A stretch of DNA of 64,000 nucleotides. It comes from Coniella vitis (taxonomy: Eukaryota; Ascomycota; Sordariomycetes; Diaporthales; Schizoparmaceae). The notes under the pieces are model-generated. The model was not told the DNA's origin. It was given only the letters and a program-made list of their open reading frames with translations, and made no database searches. Shown piece after piece: positions 55,968 to 64,000 of the stretch. The position numbers were made by a program, and so were the translations under genes. Position 1 is the first letter of the stretch, and every line of letters starts with the position of its first letter. The stretch is from the NCBI GenBank assembly GCA_011317545.1, contig WUJK01000007.1, positions 1-64,000 on the forward strand, given 5' to 3'.

Positions 55968-57717
55968 ATGACAGATTACTCCATCTTCGCCGAATCCAGG
56001 CGCATTCTCAAGGAGGTGCTTCTCTCAGATAAGCGCCTTAGCCTTCCGTCCTCCTTCGCCGAAGCGGCCAGCAAGGTTGACTTCGTCGGCAAAGACGATA
56101 AGCCCTTCGTCCTCACACCATTCAAGATCACCGAGTCCTGTGCAGCACTTACCGGCCTCTTGGCCACCGCTGCCAATGTTGTGGCTGCCGAGCGGTACGG
56201 GCGTGAATATCAAAATGTTACTGTCGACGTTGACGCCGGCACGCTGTTCCTCGAATCGGTGCTGCTTCCCACCATTGGCGACAAGCACTTCCTGCAACAT
56301 CCTCAAATGGCCAAGGAGCTGCACGCCATGGACATCCACCACATGTCCAAGAACATCCGCCGTTATGCCACCAATGTCTACCAAACCAAGGATGGGCGGT
56401 GGTACCATCTTCACGGCTCGATGAACGCCCAGCCCACCATGGCCATGCTGGGTGTGGCGGATGCGGAAGTGAGCACAGAGGAGGCCTTCAAGATCTACGC
56501 TGACAAGGTGCGCGAGTGGGACTCCCAGGAGATTGAAAAGACGGCCAATGACGAGTACCACCAAGCTGGTGTCGTGTGCTACACACCCGAGGAGTTCTTT
56601 GCGAGCGAGCATGGCAAGGCCATGGCACAGGAGCCGCTGTGGACGCGGCGGAGCGTGACCGCGCCGCGTAAAGCCTGGCCCGCCGTCGAGGAGGGCAGCG
56701 GCCGCCAGCGCACCAAGCCCCTTGCCGGCATCCGAGTGCTGGACTTGTCGCGCGTCATTGCGGCGCCGGCTGTTTCCAAGCTGCTCGCTGCCCTCGGCGC
56801 TGATGTGCTGCGCATCTCGTGCGACAAGCTACCCGAATACGCTGCAACCATGCCAGACCTGCAGACGGGCAAGCGCGACGCGAACCTGGACCTCAAGACA
56901 GCCGAGGGCAAGCGTGTCTTTACCGAGCTCGTGAAGGGTGCCGACATTCTGGTCGACGGCTACCGCCCAGGCGCACTCGCGAGACTCGGCTTCGACTCCG
57001 TGTCACTGCGCCGGGACAACCCCAGCCTAATTTACATGCGCGAGAACTGCTACGGCTTCAAGGGGCCTCTCGCTTACCGCTCGGGCTGGCAGCAGATTAG
57101 CGACTGTCTGGTAGGATTGTCGTATGTGCAAGGCAAATTCCACGGCCTGGAGGAGGCGGTTGTGCCACTACTGCGTAAGTCGACATCCCTTGTGTACTAA
57201 AGTAGTAAACTCTCATTCTGAAAACTCCAATCGTGCTTGCCAATGATTACAAGCCAAGTTGCTAACGTGGAATGGCATATGATATACAGCCAACTCGGAC
57301 TACCAAACCGGCCTGGTAGGCGCTGCCGCTGCTATCCAGGCGCTCCTGGACCGCACTACCAAGGACGAGACATACGATATCGACATTAGTCTGACTCAGT
57401 ACAACATCTGGTACTATCAGCTCGGTCAATATGACGAGGAGCAGCAGCGCGCGCTGCGTGCACGGGACCCCGAGTTCTCGCCTCGTCATTGCGATGATAT
57501 GAATGTGCTGGTGGCAAAAACACACAGCTCTTTGCAAAAGGTGCGCCCCGATATCTTCACGCACCCTGAGTACTTTGTGAGCATGTCAGGTGCCGAGTAC
57601 GGCTTGAGCGAGCCCATCAAGTTGTTGGCGCCGACATTCAAGATCGAGGGCTCGGTTGTTGGATGGGACGTGCCCACTGGACGGCGAGGCCGGTCGAAGC
57701 CGGAATGGGTTGCATAA
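55968..57717 (+). CDS. CoA-transferase family III (CaiB/BaiF) enzyme
   Basis: Exon 1 55968-57174 and exon 2 57290-57717, intron 57175-57289 (115 bp, GTAAGT donor, GCTAAC branch), give 544 residues, normal for the fungal family. The N-terminal half carries FKITESCAALTGLLATAANV. The second half has the class III signature LAGIRVLDLSRVIAAPAVSK, LGADVLRI, NLDLKTAEGK and ADILVDGYRPGALARLGF. The catalytic Asp is D406 in NSDYQTG, immediately after the splice join. The enzyme moves CoA between carboxylic acids, for example carnitine- or oxalate-like substrates, or racemises acyl-CoAs; substrate is not evident. It has no obvious C-terminal peroxisomal signal (ends EWVA). The C6 factor that follows on the same strand is a candidate regulator. 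Confidence 0.93.
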
Positions 57718-58094
57718 ACAGGCACAGGATGCTTAGACCGGGAGGTGTATATAGTGTGAGTTGTACTATGATGCGCTGGCATTCTGTGGAGCACTCAGCA
57801 AAAGCAGTGGTTGAGAATTTTGTAAATGAAAAAATCATACTGTATATCCACGGAGAACTTATGTGTATAAAGATACCAGGTACCAACCCGCTTATCCAAT
57901 CAAGTACCCATGTATATGGCCTAAATCGGCCGCTAGCGTCGGAACTATGGACTGCGCGCCTCGGCGTTATAAGAAGCCGCGCTCATCGCAGTCTTTGCGC
58001 GGTCTGTCGGAAATTGAACAAGACGCCAGCGCTTTTTACCACACACAGGACATAGCATCCTGAGATATTCAAACGGCCTCAGCTCTAGGCGCAC
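57718..58094. other. Spacer between CoA-transferase and C6 regulator
   Basis: A 377-bp spacer carrying the terminator of one gene and the promoter of the next. ORFs here have no recognisable content. Confidence 0.5.
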
Positions 58095-60835
58095 ATGGCA
58101 GATAGGCCTGCAGACCGCCGGCGCCGCCTCGCCAAGGTAAGCATGGTTGGGCGTCTTACTCCCCTCGGAATAGTCGCCGTGGTTGTCTTTGACCTTCCTA
58201 TCGAGACGCTACTGCTGCTAACACCTCTACTATGTACTCTGTTCAAAGGCCTGTGACTATTGTCGCAGCAAGAAGCTCCGCTGTGACGGCATCCGGCCCT
58301 CGTGCAGCCGGTGCCAGTCCAAGCAGGGTGAGGCGGCGTGTCACTACGCCGACGTCATCAAACCCCGGCGGCGAGGCCAGCACCCACCTGCCGCCGGAGT
58401 TTCGGGCCGTGAACCCTGTGCCACTACTACCGACGGCGCCACTGCTGCTGCTGCTGCTGCTGCTGGCACTACGGCTGTGGAGGCCACTTTCAAGCCGGCG
58501 TCAGGCTGGCAGAGACCGAGTCCCGAGTCGAGACCCCGAACCCAGCACCAACTCCATCAGGGCAAACTGTCCGGCACCTTGGTTGGCGGCATTAACGATA
58601 CGAGATTTTTTGGTACTACTGTCCTTGCTCTCCTTTCCAAGAACATATTATCACGGAGCACTAATCGTACTCACCTATAACCTAGGTTCGCTGGCGGCCA
58701 TCTCGCTTGTCAGCCTCGATGAAGCGCCAAATCCCGCGTCAAGCGATGTTTTCCCGACCGCACCCACTACTGGCTCCCCTTCTGCCACTGGGTATCGCAA
58801 CAACTCCAATAAATCTCACAGGGGCGGATCATGGACCTCGTGGACACATGCCACAATAGAGAGCATGCTCACTCGTCGACCCAGTCAACCCTTGCCGTCC
58901 TGGGCCGAAGCCTTCTCTCTTGTCAAGGAGTACTTTGACAACGAGCACAAGGCTTTTCCCTGCTTTCACCCTCCCACGTTCATGGCCCTGCTGGGACGGC
59001 AATACGGTGGCGGTGGTGGCTGTGAAGGGTCCTTGGCTTCCATTGACAACAGTGCCGCGTGGTTGACCTCGCTCAATGCCGTGCTGGCCATTGCACAGCG
59101 TGCTCGATCCGAAAAGGCGCGGCACCAACGGTCCTCTTCGTCGACGTCGTCCATTGTCGATAGCGCTAATGACAACGAAGAGCAGGAACAGCTGGCATGG
59201 GGTTATGCTGCCAACGCGCTCGGTACCGCTCTCGACGTTATGATGCGGAACACGCAACTTATCTCTGTGCAGGCGCTGCTGAGCATCGCCTGGTTTCTGC
59301 TTGGCACGCCTAACCCGCAGCCCGCCTTCATGTTCACTGGCAGCGCGGTGCGGCTAGCGCACGCGATCGGTCTGCACAGTGACAGCAGGGTCGATGCCCA
59401 GGGAGGGCGCGACAAGACGATGTGTACAACGCCAATCGAGCGCCAGATGAGGAGTAAAGTTTTTTGGCTTGCCGTTAGTCTAGATCACGAGCTTTGCTTG
59501 CGCACCGGGCGGCCGACAGCGCACGATTTGCAGACGTTTCGCGTTGAGTTGCCCGGAAACCCTCGTGCTCCATCCGTCGGCGGCAGGGAGGAATGTTATC
59601 ACGACGATGCTGATGCTGAGAGTCTCACAACGGCTGCAGGCTTAAAGATACCCCTCGTCCGGGCGCACGCGCAGCTGGCCCTCGTGCAGCATTGTATATA
59701 CCGCGAGCTAAACGTCGTCGACCATGGCCGCGACGGCGAAGATGAGGCAAAGACGGCCATATCCGCTGCGCAGCTCAACGCGCAGCTCGAAGGGTGGGCT
59801 GCCGACTACATCACTTCAGCGGTCGATTCTACCAATGCTGCCGGGCAGCATGGTCTGGTCCGCCTCTACCATTGCTACTACAACTGCGTCATGGTTGTCA
59901 ATCGGGCGCACGGGCGACGATATTGGTTACCTCGCAGCGGATCCACACTAAGGCGATTGGCAGCCAGTATGCGCACATGTGTCGAGCGATGTCTGGCAGC
60001 AGCTAGGTCCGTATTGGGTTTGATGAATGCGCTCCCTCGGACTCACAGAAGCTTCTACTGGTGAGTGGATAAGTTGTCATTTGTTAAAAGAAAGCTTACG
60101 ATTCTATTTGATCCGTTATGCGCTGCCATTCTCCGTTTTTTCTTCTCCCCTTCTCTCTCTGCTTTCCTTTCTTACCTCAACTCCCTCTTCCTCTTCTTTC
60201 TTATGAAGACAGTGGTAAGTTGGTGGGGAGTTGTGACGGGGAGCAACTACAAGACATGCATCACTTTCTTTCAAACCTTCATCTGCCACACTTCTTGGGT
60301 ACTCTGCCTAAACTGATTTATTACCAGGGATGTCATCCCTATACAGTCTACTGCCGTCATCCTGGTCTGCCATCACTTGATTCGAGAGGACCAAGACTAT
60401 TTCTCGTCGAGTTCTTCTGCCGCCAAACATGACCTCGAGGCTGTTTCCAATGTCCTGTCATTGTGGACCTTCCTCTGTAGTATCGAAAAAGGTGAAACAT
60501 ATCTGTCGAATGTTCTCGGCATCTGCCGCGATTTACACCGTTTGGCCTCGAAAAGGTGGCAGGATCATATCCAAACACATCACCAGCCTGAAATACGGAC
60601 ACCAGTCGGCATCAGCGGTGAGCAAGGGCAATGTGATACATATAAAACTGGAACATTACCATTTGAACAGTCACAGGTTCCCGCTCAAGCTGAATCCCAG
60701 CCATCTTATAGACTCGACCCGAGTGATTGGAGTCAGTCTGAGCCATTATCTGAACGAGCTGCGCAGATGCAATGGAACCTGGATTTCCTGGATATGAGTA
60801 ATCCCTTTTCCTCATTCTATCCAAATTTAATCTAG
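58095..60835 (+). CDS. Zn2Cys6 transcription factor with fungal-specific TF domain
   Basis: Four exons: 58095-58136, 58249-58612, 58686-60060 and 60328-60835, giving 762 residues. Exon 2 starts exactly at the zinc cluster: C16, C19, C26, C33, C36 and C45 (ACDYCRSKKLRCDG...), with an eight-residue last loop. A seven-Ala run coded by GCT repeats follows (58443-58465). The frame changes at the 73-bp intron 2, joining FF|GSLAAISLVS. The middle homology region spans about residues 240-480: LPSWAEAFSLVKEYFDNEHK, FMALLGRQYG, RLAHAIGLH and RPTAHDLQTFRVELPGN. Intron 3 is unusually long (267 bp) and is required to join SFYW|DVIPIQSTAVILVCHH. The C-terminus is Gln/Ser-rich. It is likely a nuclear regulator of the adjacent CoA-transferase or a wider catabolic set; that is inference. 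Confidence 0.88.
58443..58465 (+). repeat. GCT trinucleotide repeat coding for Ala
   Basis: Seven GCT units in frame in exon 2 of the C6 factor, just after the DNA-binding domain; a likely length polymorphism. Confidence 0.85.
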
Positions 60836-61227
60836 AGAGTATCCTTCATGAATTGCAAAATTGATTTGGTGAGTTCCGTGCTTTCTTTTAGCCTAGAACA
60901 ACCCCCAAAGTATAGTGTAGTATCTAATGCTGCGCCTGGTCCGCAAGCCTGAATGGTTAGCGAGCTCATCAACCGTCTACACACATTTCAGACTTCGTGA
61001 AGAGTATCTTCCATATTCACTTGATCCGTGTGTTTCTTGTTCTATCGCTTATATGTACGAGAACCCTTGTTCACTGCGCGTGGAAAGTCAATACTCGCAG
61101 GCTTACTAGCTTAGTTTTGTCCTCGGAACATTATAAAGGTATTTCCATCAGTAAGATGATATTCATTATTATCAAGTGGCTTGATAAGACAAAGTCTCCT
61201 TGGCACAAAGGGCTTGTGCAATGTGGA
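60836..61227. other. Intergenic, no gene seen
   Basis: A 390-bp 3' flank of the C6 factor. Nothing is recognised. Confidence 0.5.
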
Positions 61228-62776
61228 CTATGTTGCTGGAGTCGGCAATAGAGGCATCATTACCGCCGTGGGTATCGTCTTCTTAGGTTCCGTCTCATTT
61301 GAGGACAGAGGGAAGACCAATTCATAACCGAGAAGCTTTGTCTCTAATGCAACAGTTATTGGTGCTGTACCCACGGAAAAGGTTTCTCGAAGGTAGGGTG
61401 TCGTAAGTTCACCACCATTTCTTTGCCCCTTAGCTTGCTTACTGGCCAAGTCAGTTATCGGTGTCCGGTAGCATATAAGGTTCTTACGGTCTACGGCCGC
61501 TATCACTGTCTCCTTTGCGTTGTTATCAAGAATGCTAAAGTCAATATGCTGGCTAAAGTCAAGAGGACTGGTGGATGGGGGCTGCTTGGGTGACTTCCTC
61601 ACTTCTCGCGCTCTTCAGCTCCTTTTTTCATGATGAGCTGTAATTTCTTCCATATCCACCGCTTGTATTCGATTTTGCAACGTCTCCTGATAACTTTGAG
61701 AAATGCTGACAGGTATTCCAGAATTCATGGACTTCGACTGCCGATGTTGTGCCTCTAATCACCGGTATCAATTGGTATTTGCTTGAGGCTTTGTAGGCGT
61801 GGAAGTCAAAGTCACCAAACTTTTGCTGTAAGCTTTTGAGCACGAATTGACTAATTACTACGGTCACTATTTGTGACTTGGCAGATTTTGGAGTATTCCT
61901 GTATCTCAAGCCACTGTATTTTGAACTCAGCATCAACATTAATCAGGTTGAACCATAAGAAAGTGGCTATGCGACTCGTTTCTTCAAACACCACGTATAT
62001 TCATGTATTTTCAATTCTTCCTTTGTAGGCTTCTAGACAATGGATGAAGTCGATTACCAAGTGACGGTGATCTGCCTTTTTTGAGCTTGAAATTTCGCAA
62101 TTACCAAGTCTTTGTGAAAAGATTCTAACATTCGTTCCGGCACTTTGATTCTGCCTGTTTTGCTTGTCACAAATTGTCAATGTCTTTTCTGTCAGGCTTT
62201 CTTGCTATTCAAATGGTCGTTTTACTGAACCAACCTGATCCCAGGTTATGGACCTTTTGTACCACGTTTCCTGACCTCAGTACCATCGGTATGTCATGAC
62301 CTTCTGGTGCTATAATAATTGCGAATTCTCATTACTACCTAGCCCAAGCATTGAGCAGACATTGCAAAGCATCCTGATAGCAGTTGTGAATGGTGCTCAA
62401 GATCATCTGCGCACCCTGTCACATCGCGATTGATGCCAAAATTCAAAGACGACGGCGCTAGGTATATCGCTTGACCAGAACCAGATTCATCAACAAGGCA
62501 TTGTCTGTTATTTGACGTTCTCCTCCATCAGGGGCGGCTATCGTGATACAACATTATGTTTAACGATGGAGGGTTGGACACTACGAATAGGATGGCATCG
62601 AAATTATATCCGATCACCCAAACGTCCATTCTTCTTGTCCTTGTCACCAGAACGACAGTCGGTGGGGTGGACGATGTCCAGTATGGTTTCGTTCGTTGGT
62701 TGAGTGCCTCTAGTAGAGACTTGAGGCTTTCCATTGCCTTATCTTGGTGCCGCGACATGTCTATGTTTGGCTTCAT
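61228..62776 (-). pseudogene. Decayed protein-coding locus, family unknown
   Basis: Protein-like - strand segments lie in order but in broken frames. At 62776-62345 one frame reads VLVTRTRRMDVWVIGYNFDA, ILFVVSNPPSLNIMLYHDSR, then an in-frame TGA, then RRTSNNRQCLVDESGSGQAI and GCADDLEHHSQLLSGCF. After about 400 bp of stops, 61939-61628 holds QKFGDFDFHAYKASSKYQLI, and 61602-61228 holds HIDFSILDNNAKETVIAAVD, RETFSVGTAPITVALETKLL and GYELVFPLSS before a stop. Together this suggests one gene of perhaps 500 residues inactivated by a nonsense change and indels. An undetected multi-intron structure could rescue parts of it, but the in-frame TGA has no splice signals beside it. I cannot name the family. 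Confidence 0.38.
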
Positions 62777-63686
62777 ACAATGGAATTTGCAGGCATTTTA
62801 TACACCAAAGGGTTCTTTGTCATTGCGAAGAAGATTCCCTCTTTCCAGCGCAGAGAAAAAGCGCATAAATGTAGCCGCCAAGGCTAGGTTAAAGAATCAA
62901 CGCCGAGAAAGAATAACGATGGAGAGTTGGCGATCGTTCCGATATGCTCAAAAGAGACTGCTCTAGGATTACCAAGCCCTATCAATTCAATGCTACAATA
63001 TGCTTAACAAAACTATGTAATGGCCCCTCTCTGCACCATACCCCTTTTGACACATGGTCGTTACGCGTAGCCGGTATCTAATTTAGAGTTGGATCGTGCC
63101 CTGCTAGGCTAATCGCTCGGCTTCGCCCACGGTGCATTTGCCTTATGGGGCGTTTGTGTGTAATTGAAATTGACAATATGCGATAGAAGAGTCAGGAAAC
63201 TCAAGCGCAATTCCAGAGACTCCATCAGAAAGCATGTACAGCAGCAGTAGTTTGGCCCTAAACAAGTGCACCACTCCATAGATGGATATGTGAGTGACAA
63301 CCGGTATCCATGGTAAAGTTAAATTTAAAATACCATTGTACCACACATTTATACTTCTGTCAAGGCTCGCCGTTGGGACGTGAAAAAAAGTCTTGGCCTG
63401 CCGCAAGTGGATCAATTTTTGAGGTTGGTTGATGCACTAGAGGATTTCCACCATAAAGAAAAAGTATTAACGGCAGCCCATACTCGTGCGTTTAATATCA
63501 AAACAATGTCGCACTTGGCGAATGCTATCAACTCGATGGGAATCCCCAGAGGACCATTCAACCTTGAGATTCCTCCTCAGAAAGACGAAAGACATTCTCC
63601 TAAAATGAAAAAGTGGGGTATATCATATCTTGCCAAACCTTAACCCTCCCTATTATTTTCCGACCTTGATAAAACAATGCAACTTA
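62777..63686. other. Intergenic, no gene seen
   Basis: A 900-bp stretch with short ORFs only. An 87-codon + ORF at 63380 has no recognisable content. Telomere-like CTTAACCCTCCC at about 63643 is a single degenerate copy. Confidence 0.4.
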
Positions 63687-64000
63687 TTAGACGTTGAAGC
63701 TTTTGTTATCTGCAACATCCACTGATACCTGGATAGTCCGGTGGATAATGTGTTTTTGACTGTTGTCGTCTTCCAACTCCATCCAATTACCCTGGCCTTG
63801 CTGGCACGCCGAGGTGATGGTCGTTGTGTTGCCCCTCCCCTTGGGCGTCATGTATCCCATCTTGATGCTCTCGCCCCGAAGTCTCTTGGTACTTGCTCCA
63901 CCGTCCAGAGGGTACGAGCCGCCATTGACGCGGTACGAGTCACCCTTGGACGACTTGTCGATCCAGGACTTGAGCAACGACCGAAGCGAGGGCAGAGAAC
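63687..64000 (-). CDS. C-terminal tail of a protein running off the window, possibly a fungal rhodopsin/PTH11-type membrane protein
   Basis: The frame is open from the window edge to a stop at 63687, covering about 104 residues. It begins SLPSLRSLLKSW, which resembles the end of the last membrane helix and start of the cytosolic tail in fungal integral membrane (rhodopsin/PTH11-like) proteins, where a (C/S)LPxLRxLL motif is usual. The rest is a polar tail ending in HRTIQVSVDVADNKSFNV, also a common ending style in that family. No membrane segment lies within the visible part, so the assignment is tentative. Confidence 0.5.
   Translation of the reverse strand, partial: SLPSLRSLLKSWIDKSSKGDSYRVNGGSYPLDGGASTKRLRGESIKMGYMTPKGRGNTTTITSACQQGQGNWMELEDDNSQKHIIHRTIQVSVDVADNKSFNV

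Noticed and set aside
58232..60064. A single continuous 610-codon ORF for the C6 factor
   Set aside because: Its first 150 codons are a wrong frame over the zinc-cluster exon. The real product changes frame at the intron 58613-58685, where the Cys-rich DNA-binding domain joins the regulatory domain.

Overview
The window looks like a filamentous ascomycete chromosome, probably a Sordariomycete. Most genes carry short introns (about 57-115 bp) with GTAAGT-like donors, CTAAC/CTAAT branch sites and CAG/TAG acceptors. There are two Zn2Cys6 regulators, an RTA1 protein and a CaiB/BaiF protein of fungal size. The repeats carry an extreme RIP signature (C to T at CpA on both strands). The order Hypocreales is only an inference from gene style.

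Layout. Positions 1-6928 are a RIP-destroyed Ty3/gypsy retrotransposon (element A) read on the + strand, with gag zinc knuckle, RT, integrase and chromodomain still readable. A 480-bp LTR of a different family (LTR1) truncates its 3' end. Positions 7409-14600 are a non-RIPed island with a spliced small, possibly mitochondrial protein, a C2H2/conserved fungal protein and a frameshifted pseudogene. Positions 14601-22754 are element B, a second gypsy element read on the - strand, with three 480-bp LTRs and a duplicated 3' end. Positions 22755-26560 are gene-poor. From 26561 to the end there is a normal gene-bearing region: sugar-porter MFS, divergent GAPDH, O-methyltransferase, 2-oxoglutarate/Fe oxygenase, NADAR protein, trehalose phosphorylase-type GT4, an acidic three-module protein, a secreted NucA/NucB nuclease, a C6 regulator, RTA1, a CaiB/BaiF CoA-transferase with an adjacent C6 regulator, a decayed locus and the tail of a probable membrane protein.

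How the genes may work together. Transporter, GAPDH, methyltransferase and oxygenase (26.5-37.4 kb, all on +) have the composition of the tailoring, transport and resistance part of a biosynthetic cluster, but no PKS, NRPS or terpene synthase is visible. The GAPDH paralogue could be a housekeeping-type duplicate or a target-based self-resistance gene. The CoA-transferase and the downstream C6 factor form a plausible enzyme/regulator pair. Exon borders were placed by eye from frame and splice consensus.

The most unusual structure is in the repeats. Both retrotransposons hold a long antisense reading frame between the end of pol and the 3' LTR. Element B has a duplicated 222-bp end plus LTR, and its LTRs carry a telomere-like motif and a palindromic block that has resisted RIP.
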